Below are positions 17,611-28,147 of a stretch of 64,000 nucleotides of DNA, piece by piece. The stretch comes from CBDCNP01 sp965222425 (GTDB lineage: Bacteria; Acidobacteriota; Vicinamibacteria; Marinacidobacterales; DATDRI01): positions 1-64,000 of the forward strand of contig CBDCTW010000024.1 of assembly GCA_965222425.1 (NCBI GenBank), in the 5' to 3' direction. The translations under genes were made by a program, and so were the position numbers. Position 1 is the stretch's first letter. The number at the start of each line of letters is the position of its first letter. The notes beneath the pieces were generated by a model. It saw only the letters and a list, made by a program, of their open reading frames with translations. It had not been told where the DNA came from and ran no database searches.

Positions 17611-18321
17611 ATGAAACGAAGAGATTTCATCGCTGGGAGCGGCGCCTTGGTCGCGGGGATCGCGGCCGCCGGAGCCTCTAGGGCCTACAAGAAAAGAGAG
17701 ACGGGAGACTTTCCTAGGATCGACCGCGCCGCCAATGAAAAGATCCGTGTCGCGTTCGCAATGGCCAATGGCGCGACGGTGATTGATTTCGCCGGTCCAT
17801 GGGAAGTGTTTCAGGACGTCATGATTCCGAGCCCGGGTGGTACGCGGATGCCTTTCGAGCTCTTCACGGTTGGCGAGAGCCGCGAGTCGGTCCGGGCGAC
17901 CCGCGGCCTGCACATCATTCCCGATTACACGTTCGAGACCGCGCCGACGCCAAACGTCATCGTCGTTCCCGCGCTTCGCGGCTCGGACGCTTTCTTGGAG
18001 TGGTTGAGGAAAACTCACGAGAAGACCGACATCACGACGTCTGTTTGCACCGGTGCATTCCAGCTCGCACGGGCCGGTCTTTTGAACGGTAAGTCTGCGA
18101 CTACCCACCATGACTTCCTGGAACGGCTAGAGAGCAGTTTCCCCGAGATCGATGTGAAGCGGGGCGTTCGGTTGGTAGACAACGGAGATATTGCGACCGC
18201 AGGGGGGCTTACGTCCGGCATTGATATGGCTTTGAGAGTCGTGGCGCGGTACTTCGGCCCGGAGGTTGCCGAGACGACGGCGTTCTATATGGAGTACGAA
18301 GGGAAGGGCTGGAGGTCGTGA
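17611..18321 (+). CDS. Tat-exported DJ-1/PfpI-family protein
   Basis: 236 residues. The N-terminus has a twin-arginine signal (KRRDFIAGS, then a hydrophobic stretch to about residue 28), so the protein is exported folded. The DJ-1/PfpI domain follows: 'VIDFAGPWEVF', the nucleophile elbow with Cys in 'TTSVCTGAFQLARAGLL', and 'TTHHDFLERL', closest to the GATase1-like transcription-regulator or isonitrile-hydratase-like branch ('GLTSGIDMALRVV' at the end), but without its AraC domain. Catalytic Cys is present; function unknown. ATG 17611 has AAAGGGGGT upstream. Its stop overlaps the region before the ADOP gene start (18324), suggesting cotranscription. Confidence 0.8.
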   Translation: MKRRDFIAGSGALVAGIAAAGASRAYKKRETGDFPRIDRAANEKIRVAFAMANGATVIDFAGPWEVFQDVMIPSPGGTRMPFELFTVGESRESVRATRGLHIIPDYTFETAPTPNVIVVPALRGSDAFLEWLRKTHEKTDITTSVCTGAFQLARAGLLNGKSATTHHDFLERLESSFPEIDVKRGVRLVDNGDIATAGGLTSGIDMALRVVARYFGPEVAETTAFYMEYEGKGWRS

Positions 18322-18323
18322 TC

Positions 18324-19308
18324 ATGAGAGCACTCTGGCAGGACGTGCGTTTCGGCGCGCGCGTGCTCGCGTCTAGACCTGGAATTACCGCCATCACCAT
18401 CGCCACCCTGGCGATCGGAATTGGGGCCAATACGGCGATCTTCAGCGTCGTCAACGGAGTTTTGCTACAACCCCTTCCCGATGAAGAGCCGGAACGTTTA
18501 GTCCTCGTCCGTGCCGACACCGAGGGACTCGAGTCAATCGCTTCTATTTCGGCGCCCGAGCTACGAGATCTCCAAGCGAAGTCGGCTGCTCGAGGAGTTC
18601 GGTGGCGTATGGTCGCAGCAAGCCAGCATCGTCGACGACGAACCGGAGGACATCTGGCACGCTTGGGTGACCGCCAACCTCTTCTCGTTACTCGGGGAGG
18701 ATCCGATCCTCGGGAGACACTTCTTGCCCGAGGAAGAAGCCGAGAATGGCCCCAATGTGATGATCCTTGGCTATGGGATCTGGCAGCGCCGCTACGGCGG
18801 TGATCCGGGCATCATCGGGAAACCCATACAGCTCAATGACACCGTTCGTACGGTCATCGGAGTGATGCCGGAGGGTTTTTGGATTCTCTTGCGAGACGAT
18901 ACCGGAGTTCCTCCGCGCGTCGACGTCTTCATTCCTCAAAACTTCTGGCAGCAAAGGAACGTTCGTTGGTTGCGCGTCATCGGTCGATTGGCACCGGGGG
19001 TAACACTTGCGCAGGGGCAGTCCGACTTAGACAACATCACTGAGAGTCTCGTGTCGGAGTATCAAGAGTACGCCACGACCGGATTTTCGCGATACGCCAT
19101 TCCTCTTCATGGTGACTTGGTGCGCGACGTTCGTCCTGCTGTTCTAGCTCTCTTGGGAGCGGTCGGTTTCGTTCTTCTGATTGCGTGCTCGAACGTGGCC
19201 AACCTCTCCCTCGCCCGCACGAAGCTTCGAGAGCAAGAAATCGCCTTGAGGCTGGCCTTGGGAGCCGGCCAGGGACGCATCTTGCGACAGATCTTGACGG
19301 AGAACGAT
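18324..19308 (+). pseudogene. ADOP-type FtsX/MacB permease, N-terminal part (frameshifted)
   Basis: ATG 18324 with GGAGG upstream. 'MRALWQDVRFGARVL', then the membrane helix 'ITIATLAIGIGANTAIFSVVNGVLLQPLP' region, hallmark of the acidobacterial duplicated orphan permease family. The frame breaks near 18580 and resumes as 'RLLEEFGGVWSQQAS' through the MacB_PCD-type periplasmic domain ('GIWQRRYGGDPGIIGKPI', 'VIGRLAPGVTLAQ') to the first coupling loop ('EQEIALRLALGAG...ILRQILTE'). Near 19303-19308 about 100 codons are missing and the second permease half follows in another frame. Family members are ~800-870 residues; about 700 codons remain here. Confidence 0.8.
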
Positions 19309-20430
19309 CGGCGCTGGTTTGATGATCCGCACCTTCACACGTCTCGCGGAAGTCGTCCCCGGCTTCCGTTCCGAGAACCTATTGACGTTCCACGTGCCGC
19401 TGTCCTTCGGCGAGTACTTGACGCCAGAGAGTCGCTGGGCTTTCTATCGAGTGCTCACGGACAGAGTGGAGGCGCTCCCCGGAGTGAAAGCGGCGGGGGC
19501 GGTATCACTCTTGCCGCTCTCGGGCCGCCTCTTCACCAGCAACTACGCATATGACCCGGAGACCGAACGAAGCTGGGGAACATTACCGGCGGACTATCGG
19601 GCCATCGTGCCCGGGTACTTCCAGGCCATGGGGACGAAGCTCGTGGCGGGGCGATTGTTCTCGGACACCGACCGGCAGGTGGAGCGCTCGATCGTCGTCG
19701 TCGACGAGACGCTGGCGCACCGCGCTTGGCCGGATCGAGAACCGATCCATCAAAAAGTGAAGGTGGGTTTTCTCGGGCAAAACTCGCCGGAGTGGGCGGA
19801 AGTCATCGGGGTTGTCCAACACATTCGGAACGACGCCATCCGAGAAGACGGGTTGGCCCAGATCCATTTTCCGCTTTGGGCACAGCCGAATTCGGACATG
19901 AAGCTTGCCGTCCGTGCCAGCGGCGACCCAACGAGCCTGATCACGGTGATACGCCGAGAAGTGAAAGCGATGGACAGCGGCCGTCCCGTTCACACCTTCC
20001 GCATGATGCACGAGTACGTGTCGGACGCGATGGCGGGAACGAGCTTTGCGATGACGCTCCTGGGATTGTTCGCCACGATCGCGCTGGCGTTGGCGGCAAT
20101 TGGACTCTACGGCGTCGTGTCCTATACGGTCAGCCAACGAACGAGTGAAATTGGGATTCGGATGGCACTCGGCGCCCATCGGCGAGACATTTTTCGAATG
20201 GTCTTGGGACACGGACTGACGTTCGTTCTCGTTGGCATCGTTCTCGGCTTGATGGGAGCTTTCGCTTTGACATGCCTTCTATCTAGCCAGCTCTACGAAG
20301 TGGGGGCGACCGATCTTTTCACCTTTGCCGCTACTTCTGCGATTCTGGTTGCGGTGGCCTTGTTGCCTGTTACTTGCCTTCCCGTCGCGCAACCCGTGTC
20401 GACCCTATGGTAGTGCTCCGGTATGAGTAA
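19309..20430 (+). pseudogene. ADOP-type permease, C-terminal part (frameshifted near its end)
   Basis: Begins in the frame 'IGAGLMIRTFTRLAEVVPGF', the helix that precedes the second periplasmic domain, and runs through 'YFQAMGTKLVAGRLFSDTD', 'RTSEIGIRMALGAHRRDIFRM' (second coupling loop) and the last helices. The current frame stops at 20411-20413, but one base lost near 20360 would restore the family ending 'LPSRRATRVDPM' and 'LRYE' with TAA at 20428-20430. Thus the gene has two or three frameshifts plus an internal deletion and is dead. Such permeases lack their own ATPase and their role is unknown. Confidence 0.8.
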
Positions 20431-20628
20431 TTCCACGTGAAGAAGCTCACCTGAATCGAGAGCCCCCTTCGGGACGATCGCTCCCAACCGCGCGGAGGAA
20501 TGATAAAGTGAACACTCATGGCACGACCTCAAAGATACGCGTGCCATATCTGAGGGCGCCCAAAGACGAAGTCTTATCACTCAAGGTGGCCAGGCGCCAA
20601 TGGCGAAACCAAAGATCGCTCCACGCGA

Positions 20629-21495
20629 ATGATTCGGCTCTCTTTTCATCCACCGTATGATTGGGACTCGTTGGTCGAGTTCCTTTCGGTGCGGGCAACC
20701 CCTGGCGTCGAAAAAGTGGACGGGCATTCCTATCGTCGTACGATTTCGCTAGATGGACATTCCGGCACGTTCGAGGTCCGCCGGGTCGCTAGGCGCAACT
20801 ATCTCGAGCTCCGCATCGACTTTCCCAACTCGCAGAGTCTTCCGTACATCGTCCAAAGGGCGCGTCGAATCTTCGACGTCGATACCGACCCGAGGGAAGT
20901 TGCACGGCATCTCCGCCAAGATAGGCGGCTAGTCGCGATGGTCGATGCGTATCCCGGACTCCGCGTACCTGGAGCGTGGGATGGTTTCGAGCTCGCGGTG
21001 CGAGCCATTCTAGGGCAGCAAGTCTCCGTCAAGGGGGCCACGACGCTTGCCGGCCGACTCGCTCTTGCCTACGGACGGAGGTTTCGGGAGGGGGAGTTGG
21101 GTGTGTTGTTCCCAACTCCAGAAGTGCTTGCGAAGGCGGATCCCGCCAGACTTGGACTTCCCAGGGCGAGAGCTCGTGCCATCCTGCACCTAGCTCGCGC
21201 GGTATGTCAGGGGCAGCTTTCCTTCAACGGTGCGTCGGAGCTCAGGAGTTGCGTGGCGCAGATGAAAGACGTGCCGGGAATCGGTGAGTGGACTGCGCAG
21301 TACGTGGCGATGCGTGCTTTGAGTCATCCCGACGCCTTTCCCGCAACGGACCTGGGCCTCTTGCGCGGTGCTTCGAGTGGAGGCAGGGGGCTGAAGGCGA
21401 AGACTCTCTTGCAGCGTGCCGAAAAGTGGAGGCCCTTCCGCGCCTACGCTGCCATGTATCTTTGGAAGAACTACGGAGCTCAGAAAAGGAAATAG
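20629..21495 (+). CDS. AlkA-like DNA-3-methyladenine glycosylase II
   Basis: 288 residues. An N-terminal TBP-like domain (residues 1-~85) precedes the helix-hairpin-helix glycosylase domain: 'GFELAVRAILGQQVSVKGA' (helix before the HhH), hairpin 'MKDVPGIGEWTAQYVAMRAL', and the catalytic Asp in 'FPATDLGLLRGA'. This order is that of AlkA, which excises alkylated purines in base-excision repair. The start ATG 20629 has no clear ribosome site; an upstream in-frame stop at 20551-20553 limits extension. Four bases separate it from the next gene, so the two are probably cotranscribed. A 7-bp inverted repeat at 20519-20546 (TGGCACG/CGTGCCA) lies upstream. Confidence 0.85.
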   Translation: MIRLSFHPPYDWDSLVEFLSVRATPGVEKVDGHSYRRTISLDGHSGTFEVRRVARRNYLELRIDFPNSQSLPYIVQRARRIFDVDTDPREVARHLRQDRRLVAMVDAYPGLRVPGAWDGFELAVRAILGQQVSVKGATTLAGRLALAYGRRFREGELGVLFPTPEVLAKADPARLGLPRARARAILHLARAVCQGQLSFNGASELRSCVAQMKDVPGIGEWTAQYVAMRALSHPDAFPATDLGLLRGASSGGRGLKAKTLLQRAEKWRPFRAYAAMYLWKNYGAQKRK

Positions 21496-21498
21496 GCT

Positions 21499-22005
21499 GT
21501 GAAGACGCTCTTAGTGCTTCGCCATGCTAAATCGAGTTGGAAGGACCGAGGGCTAGAGGACTACCGTCGGCCGCTCAACAAACGAGGCAAGAAGGACGCT
21601 CCGGTCATGGGGAAGCTCATCAAGAAAAAGAAGCTGACGCCTGATTGGATCCTGAGCTCCTCTGCCCTTCGAGCGAGAAGGACCGCGGAGATGGCGGCCG
21701 AGGCCAGCAAGTTCTCGGGAGAGATTCGGGTCGAGGAGGAGCTGTATCTAGCGCGACCGACGACCTTTGTCGAAGTGATTCAAAAATCAGCTCCGCAGTC
21801 GGCCGAGACAATCCTGATCGTCGGGCACAACCCGGGACTGGAAGAGCTGGTTGGGATTCTGACCGGGCAAAAGCAACTCTTTCCCACCGCGGCCTTGGCC
21901 CAGATAGAGCTTCCCATCGAGCGCTGGGACGAGCTCACTCCCGAGACAGGAGGAAAGCTGATCCATCTCTGGCGGCCGAAGGAGCTTGCCGGAGAATTGG
22001 AATAG
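21499..22005 (+). CDS. SixA-like histidine phosphatase
   Basis: 168 residues, histidine-phosphatase superfamily. The catalytic RHA motif is in 'LLVLRHAKSSW' (residues 4-14), the second Arg in 'SSALRARRTAEM', and the second His in 'ILIVGHNPGLEEL'. Length and the 'HAKSSW' form match the short SixA branch that dephosphorylates phosphohistidine in signalling proteins, although many members have other phosphoester substrates. GTG start at 21499, four bases after the AlkA-like gene. It is convergent with the CBS gene (stop to stop 8 bases). Confidence 0.82.
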   Translation: MKTLLVLRHAKSSWKDRGLEDYRRPLNKRGKKDAPVMGKLIKKKKLTPDWILSSSALRARRTAEMAAEASKFSGEIRVEEELYLARPTTFVEVIQKSAPQSAETILIVGHNPGLEELVGILTGQKQLFPTAALAQIELPIERWDELTPETGGKLIHLWRPKELAGELE

Positions 22006-22013
22006 GCCGCGCG

Positions 22014-22379
22014 TCAGCTCTCTGCTAGCACACGTAATAGATCCAGAGAACTCACGACACCCACCACCTTTTCGCCGTCGGTGACCACCATATGGTGCAC
22101 GCGGTACTCCCTCATCATTTGCGCGGCAGTGCTAACGTCGGCCTGGAGAGTCACGGTGTAGACATGGGTGCTCATGATTCGGGAGACGGGGATCTTCGCC
22201 GAGAAGCCCGGCATGATGTAGGTTGAGGTGACCATGCCTACGAGCTGATTCTCCTCATCCACCACCGGCAGGGAGTGGATGCCGTGAGCGCTCATGAGCT
22301 CGCGAACCCCTCCGACGAGGTCGCCCGGCTTGGCCAAGATGACATCGGCAGCCATGACATCCACTACCTTGCGATTCAT
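22014..22379 (-). CDS. CBS-domain pair protein
   Basis: 121 residues from ATG 22379 (GAAGAG upstream); an in-frame start at 22451 would add 24 poorly conserved residues. Two CBS motifs make up the whole protein: 'VMAADVILAKPGDLVGGVRELMSAHGIHSLPVVDE' region and 'IMSTHVYTVTLQADVSTAAQMMREYRVHHMVV' region, followed by 'VVGVVSSLDLLRVLAE'. Paired CBS domains bind adenosyl nucleotides and usually regulate a partner; here none is fused. Intact and monocistronic. Confidence 0.82.
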   Translation of the reverse strand: MNRKVVDVMAADVILAKPGDLVGGVRELMSAHGIHSLPVVDEENQLVGMVTSTYIMPGFSAKIPVSRIMSTHVYTVTLQADVSTAAQMMREYRVHHMVVTDGEKVVGVVSSLDLLRVLAES

Positions 22380-22585
22380 GAGTTGCTCTTCATTGTTGGG
22401 CTGGGTTGGGCTAGCTGATTGAGGGTAGCTTGAAGAAACCCTCAGAAGCAAGTCGACTCAAGGCGATTTTTTCTCGGGGCCTTCCTGGAAACTGCGACGC
22501 GGCGCAAAGACACGTCCGAGGAGTCGAGTATATGATGGCCCCTCGGTTGGGGATTTCCCCGCCATTGAAGTCCGGTAAGGAAGAC

Positions 22586-23755
22586 ATGCGCATCGTTCAC
22601 ACTAGCGACTGGCACGCCGGGCGCGTCTGGAAGCGCATCGATCGACTCCCCGAACTGGTCGATGTTCTAGAAAACCTGGGAGACTTCCTAGAGCGGGAGC
22701 GGATCGATCTGCTCTTGATGTCCGGGGATGTCTTCGACAGCGGCGCGCCCAAGCCGGCCGCCGAGCGGTTGGTCTTCGGCTTCTTCAAGAGAATAGGCCG
22801 GGCCGGCATCAAGAGCGTGGTCATCGCCGGGAACCACGATAGTCCGGCTCGGCTTGAAGCGTGGGGCACGCTCGCCGAGCTGGTAGATGTGCAAACGGTC
22901 GCTTTTCCGCGGCGCTTGGATGACGGCGGTCTGGTGGAGGTCGAAGCCAGGTCGGGTGAGCGAGCCCGCGTGGCGGCGGTTCCGTTCGCGGCCCCCCGCC
23001 GTCTAGTCAGTGCCCTCGACCTTTCCGGTGCCGCGACACAGGTTAGGCAGAAGTACGACCAGGGAATGAGACAGATCATCGCGCATTTGGTGGGTGGGTT
23101 CGAGCGAGAGACCATCAATCTGGTCATGGCTCACACCCACCTCCAGGGCGCGGTCTTCTCCGGATCGGAACGGCAAGTCCACCTAGGAGAAGAGTGGGCG
23201 ACAACGCCTCAGGCTTTACCTTCCTCCGCGCACTACATAGCGCTCGGTCATATCCATCGTTCGCAGAAGGTAGAGGCCGCACCGGCCCCTGCTCTCTACG
23301 CGGGCTCTCCGTTGCAGCTCGATTTCGGCGAGGCCGGTGAAGAAAAAAGCTTCGTCTTGATCGATGCCCGGCCGCGACAGCCGGTCCACATCGAGCAAAT
23401 TCCGTATCAAGGAGGACTCCCGCTCCGATCGGTTCGCATGGGGCTCGCAGAGTTGGAGCGGGAGGCGGCGCGGTTGTCGGCGAGAGGTTGGTTGCGGGTG
23501 AGAGTGCCGTTGAAAGTGGCGGACCCGGACGTCAATAGTAAAGTGCGGCGGTTGATTCCGAACGCGGTGGCGGTCGAGATCGAGCTTCCGGAGAAGGCTG
23601 AAAAAAAAGACCCTTCGCGTCCCCCCGGCGGCTCCCCGTCGCGGGAGCTCTATCAAGCGTACTTTCAGAAGGAGCACGGGTCGGAAGCCGAGCAGCAGGT
23701 GGTCGAGACCTTCGACAGACTGCTGGCCGCCGCGGATCAGGGCGATAAAGGATGA
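22586..23755 (+). CDS. sbcD: Exonuclease SbcCD subunit D
   Basis: 389 residues from ATG 22586 (GGTAAGGAAGAC upstream). Mre11/SbcD calcineurin-like phosphoesterase with the metal motifs in order: 'HTSDWHAG' (I), 'MSGDVFDSGAP' (II), 'IAGNHDSP' (III), 'MAHTHLQGA' (IV) and 'ALGHIHRSQ' (V). The capping domain and a long C-terminal tail follow. It forms the Mn-dependent nuclease of the SbcCD complex that trims hairpins and protein-blocked DNA ends; its partner SbcC starts 34 bases downstream. Intact, whereas SbcC as read is frameshifted. Confidence 0.92.
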   Translation: MRIVHTSDWHAGRVWKRIDRLPELVDVLENLGDFLERERIDLLLMSGDVFDSGAPKPAAERLVFGFFKRIGRAGIKSVVIAGNHDSPARLEAWGTLAELVDVQTVAFPRRLDDGGLVEVEARSGERARVAAVPFAAPRRLVSALDLSGAATQVRQKYDQGMRQIIAHLVGGFERETINLVMAHTHLQGAVFSGSERQVHLGEEWATTPQALPSSAHYIALGHIHRSQKVEAAPAPALYAGSPLQLDFGEAGEEKSFVLIDARPRQPVHIEQIPYQGGLPLRSVRMGLAELEREAARLSARGWLRVRVPLKVADPDVNSKVRRLIPNAVAVEIELPEKAEKKDPSRPPGGSPSRELYQAYFQKEHGSEAEQQVVETFDRLLAAADQGDKG

Positions 23756-23789
23756 GCAAACCAATAATGGAACTCCGCCACAGCTGCCC

Positions 23790-25424
23790 GTGAGACCGCT
23801 CCAACTTACTATCGAGGGCTTTACCTGCTTCAAGGAGCGCCAGGATCCGCTGGATTTCTCCGAGCTCGAGCTCTTTGCCATCTCCGGCCCTACCGGTGCG
23901 GGTAAGTCGAGCCTACTCGACTCCATCATCTTCGCCCTCTACGGCAGGGTCCCTCGAATGAGGAAGGGATACTCGGAGCTCATCTCCCTCGGTCTCGATC
24001 GCATGTCGGTGATGTTGGATTTCCGCGTTGGACGGAGGGAGTTTCGAGTTACCCGAACCGGACGTCGGGGGCGCTCGGCCGAGGCTCAACTCGATGAGCT
24101 GGTGAACGGGACCGAGCGCTCGGTCGTGGGTGGCGTTCACGGTGTGGACAAGGAAATCGTGAGGCTCCTGGGTCTTCGCTACGAAGCATTCACGCAGGCC
24201 GTCGTTCTCCCCCAAGGCGAGTTTGCCCGCTTCCTGAAGAGTCAACCGCGCGAGCGCAGAGAAATCCTACGCGATCTCTTACGACTTCAGGTCTACGAGA
24301 CGATGAGGAGACGGGCCGCCGAGTGCGACAAAGAGCTGGAGCTCAAGCTAAGGAGTGTCCGCGAGCGGCTGAGCGAAGACTATGGTGACCTGAAGCCGGG
24401 GCGAGCGGAGGAGCTCCGCCGACAAGTCCGGGCACTCGAAAAGCAAACACACAGAGCATCCGAAGAGCTGGCTTCGCTTCAGAAGAAGCTCGAACAGATC
24501 CGAGTCCGCTACGTAAAATCTAGAGAGCTCGGAGAGAAGAAGGGCAGCCTCACAAAACTGAAGAAGCGCGGGTCGAAAATCGAAGCCGATGAGAACAAGC
24601 TGGCCGCGGCCAGGGAGGTCGCGCCGCTGGTTCCGCTCATGGATGCGGCGGCGGCGAGTGAAGGGCGGGCGGAAACAGATCGCAAGCGGGCCCTCGAGGT
24701 GAGCAGGGAGCTCGAGGAGGTTCGCCGCGCGCACGAACAGGCGAGCGAGAGACTCGCGGAGGCGATTCGACACGCGGAAGGGCTGCCCGGGCTGCAAGAG
24801 AAAATCCGAGCGCTCGATGAGCTCAAAGGTCTCCTCGCTCCGAGAAGGGCCGCCCAGCGCCGAAGGGACGACGCCCGCGGGCAGCAGGAGAAACTGCAGC
24901 AGGAGATCCAGCGGGCCGACAAAGACAAGGCGCAACTCCGGCAGCGAGTAGAAAGCGTTGTGAGCGAGGTGGAAGCCGCTAACAAGAAGTGTGAGGACTC
25001 GGGCTATGACGAGAGCCTGGATCGGCGATTGGATGCCGCTCGGGACGAAGCCGCGTCGCTTGCCGCCGACCGCAGGACGGCACGGCAAGCTTTGGCCGAA
25101 ACCGAAGAAGCCGAAGAGCGCGTCGCTTGCGCGCTAGAGAGCGCGTCGAAACAAAAGGCCGCCTTGGAAAGGTTGCGCCAGTCGCTCCATGAGTGCGAAC
25201 GAGCTCGAAAAAAGATCGGAGCCGATCGTCGAAAGGCGGAAGCGAAACATGCGGCCGCCCATCTTCGCGGTGAGCTCGAGAAAGGAAAGAAATGTCCAGT
25301 TTGTGAGCAGCCGGTGCCGAAGCTTCCTCCGGCGATCCAGGTGGCGCTTCTCGACGACACCGCGTCACGTTTGGACAAGGCGCTTCGCGCCGAGGAACAG
25401 GCGCGTTCGGTTGTAGAGGAGGGG
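23790..25424 (+). CDS. sbcC: Exonuclease SbcCD subunit C, N-terminal part (frameshift at ~25421)
   Basis: GTG start at 23790. Rad50/SbcC ATPase: Walker A 'GPTGAGKSSLLDSI' at residues ~34-47, Q-loop region 'VVLPQGEFARFLKS', then a long coiled coil to the zinc hook CPVC in 'GKKCPVCEQPVPKL' (about residue 507). The frame fails in 'VVEEG' at a G run (25421-25424); the open frame continues as nonsense to 25673. One additional G would restore the reading frame into the second part. A missing base in a homopolymer is a common sequencing error, so the gene may be intact in the organism. Confidence 0.85.
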
Positions 25425-26857
25425 CCAAAGCGGAGGCGGAAGCACGGGCCGCCGCGAGGGAGTCCGAGAAAGAGCGTGCAAAGGCTGGCAAGAAGTCTTC
25501 AAGTCTGCAGAAGTCGATTGAGCGTGCGGCACGTGCACTTGAAAAGAAAGTCGGTGATGGAACTACCCGCGATGGAGGCACCCACGTGGAAGAGCGAATC
25601 CTTTCCGCGGTCGGTCGGGTCGCGAAGGAGCGCGAAATCTATCAAGAGGCGACGAGGGAGCGGGAAGAGGTAGAGAAAGAGCTCCTGAGGGCGCGGAGTG
25701 ATCTCGAGAAGTTGACCGAGGAGTCGCGACGGCTCGAGCAGCAGGTGCGAGACACCGCATCGCGGGCCAGGGAAGGGGAAGAGGAGCTCGTCGAGCTCGA
25801 GGAAAAGATTGCCAAGGTTGCCGGGGATTCGGATCCGGTGAAAGAACGCGCTCGTCTAGCTGAGGAGAAAACAGAAATTGAGGGCAACCGCAGGGCGGCT
25901 GCGGAGGCCGAGCGAAAGACGGGGGCCGCGTTTTCATCCGCTAAGAAGGTGTTCGAAGAGGCGGAGCGCACCGCGCAGGTATCCACCCGAGCCTTGCTGG
26001 AAGCTCAGAGGAAGGTCAAAGAAGCACTCCGGTCTGCGGGGATTAAGAAGGAAGAAACCATTCAGGGGGCGGCTCTTCCGGCGGCGGAGATGAATCGTCT
26101 GGAAGAAGAGATCAAGTCTTATCGTCAGGAGCGCCATTCGACCGAGCAAAGAGTGTCAGAGCTCGAAAGGGAGCTCGGGGGTGAAGCCGTCACCGAGCAG
26201 GCCCAGCGGCACGCGGAGGAGGAAGCGGGATTCAAGCGTCGCGACTACGAGGACGCCGTCAAGAAGAAGGCCGAGCTAGAACAGCAGGTCAAAGAAATCG
26301 AGCGCCGAATGAAGAGAGCCACCGAGCTGTCCGCCCAAAAAAAGAGTCTGGAAAAGGAGTTTTCCGTTTACCATCGGCTTGCGACCGATCTCCGAAGCGA
26401 GAACTTCCAGGCGTATTTGCTAGAGGAAGCCTTTCGAGAGTTGGTTGGCGGGGCCTCGATACGGCTCGAGAATTTGAGCGGACGCTACTCGTTGGAGTAT
26501 CAGCAAGACGCCTTCCACGTGCTCGACCACGACAACGCGCGCGAGCGAAGAAGCGCCGACACGCTCAGCGGCGGCGAAACTTTTCTCGCTTCGCTGGCCT
26601 TGGCACTCGAGCTCAGCGAGCAAATACAACGCGCCGCGGGCGCGGTGAATTTGGATAGTCTCTTCATCGACGAAGGATTCGGGACGCTCGATCCCGAGAC
26701 CCTGGACACTGTGGCCAGCGCCATCGAGTCGCCACATGTCAGAGGTCGCATGGTCGGCATCATCACTCACCTTCCCGAGTTGACCGCTCGACTGCCGGCC
26801 TGTATTCGCGTCGAGAAGCACGCCGAAGGCTCGCGGGTGCGGCAAGAAAGTTTCTGA
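25422..26857 (+). CDS. sbcC: Exonuclease SbcCD subunit C, C-terminal part
   Basis: Continues the SbcC frame as 'AKAEAEARAAARESEKERAK' and onward, the returning coiled coil, then the C-terminal ATPase half: 'LEEAFRELVGGASIRLENLSG', signature 'TLSGGETFLASLALAL', Walker B 'SLFIDEGFGTLD' and 'DTVASAIE' up to the D/H-loop 'VGIITHLPEL'. Together with the first part it makes about 1020 residues, normal for SbcC. The first ATG of this frame is at 25586, which would not yield a working head domain alone. Stop at 26855-26857. Confidence 0.85.
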
Positions 26858-26953
26858 GCTTGGATTTCCGAAACGGTGTTACCCTGATCTTAAGATACTC
26901 ACCTACGTATTAAATAAGACTAGCAGCCTTATCCGGTCACTAATCTAGTTGCC

Positions 26954-26961
26954 TGGGGCCT
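26954..26961. repeat. Target duplication, left side of IS256 copy 1
   Basis: TGGGGCCT immediately before the GGGGATG end of the element; the same 8 bases follow the right end at 30991-30998. Confidence 0.85.
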
Positions 26962-27067
26962 GGGGATGTCCCGCCGGATGTTGAATTTGGGGTAGCGGCG
27001 GCTCCTTGGCCGGCCTAAGAATAGGTCTGCCAATAAACCGTCTCCAGAGGGGGACAAGGAGCCACCA

Positions 27068-27997
27068 ATGCCTAGGAAATCAAAGAAGCCAGTAAGAAAG
27101 CAAACGCACTCGCCTACGGGCAAGGTAGTTGGCCAAGTCGGTCAGATACTGCTACCGATGATAGCTGGGATCGCGGCCACGAAGGCGGATCTGACGGAAT
27201 GGGTGTACGAGCAAGGACTGACAGCTCTGCACCTACTGCTCAGAGAGGACGCCGAGGAGATCGCGGGGCTCAAGGGCAAGCACGAGAAGGAGCGAACTCA
27301 TAACCACTGGGGGAGCACGAACGGAGAGCTGAGCTTCGGTGGTCGTCGCATCCAAGTGTCGCGACCTCGAGTTCGCTCGAAGTCGGGCGCGGAGGCGTCG
27401 CTTCCACACTTCGAAGCCTTCCGCGAAGAAGACCCGCTTCCAGAGCGAGTGTTGAATCAGATCTTGGTGGGCGTATCGACCCGAAATTACGAATCGAGTC
27501 TGGACAAACCCGCGGCCAAGTTGAAGTCTCGTGGCACGAGTAAGAGTGCCGCCAGCCGTTACCTCGTGAGCCAGACGACTAAGAAGCTCGAGGAATACCT
27601 GTCTCGGCGGCTAGAGGAGTTCGAGCTTGCGGCACTGATGCTGGATGGCCTTGAGGTGGCCGGACAGACCGTCGTCGTAACTCTAGGTATCACAATAGAT
27701 GGAACGAAGGTGCCCCTGGGTATATGGCTGGGCTCGACGGAAAACTTTCGAGTGTGCACCGCGATGTTGCAGGACCTTCTCGAGCGAGGCTTGCGCGTCG
27801 ATGAGTCGATTCTCTGCGTAGTGGACGGAGGCAAAGGCATCCGCAAGGCACTCGTCGACGTTTTGGGGGACCTCGCGGTCATCCAAAGGTGCCAGATCCA
27901 TAAACTCCGAAATCTTCGCTCGTACCTTCCCAAGTCTCGTCACGCCTATGTGCTCCAGACGATGAAGGAAGCCTACAAGTGCAAGAGTGCCGACAAG
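27068..27997 (+). pseudogene. IS256-family transposase, 5' part (cut by IS21)
   Basis: First 310 codons of the transposase found complete at 50814-52109. Includes a catalytic Asp in 'ALMLDGLEV' and in 'CVVDGGKG'. The reading frame is cut after 'CKSADK' by the IS21 insertion at 27998 and runs into the IS to a stop at 28060. Differs from copy 2 at a few residues (SKSAASRYL for SESAASRHL; ENFRV for ENSRV). Inactive; it could only be mobilised by the intact copy. Confidence 0.88.
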
Positions 27998-28147
27998 TGT
28001 GTTTGTCCACTCGGTCTGGCCCACTTTGCTCATCTAATTTGGCCCACCCTAAGTTATTGATTAATAAAGACGAGCTGTAAGAAAGCCCCTTTCCTTATTC
28101 CGCGGCCGGAACGAAGTGCAGGCCGCGGCTAGTGAAACCCAACGAAC

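Noticed and set aside
16414..18111. 565-residue minus-strand frame
   Set aside because: Overlaps the EamA transporter in another frame and the DJ-1 gene on the other strand; Arg/Gly/His-rich shadow sequence.
20519..20546. TGGCACG/CGTGCCA inverted repeat as an operator or terminator
   Set aside because: Seven-base arms with a 14-base loop, no T run and no link to a promoter; could be chance.
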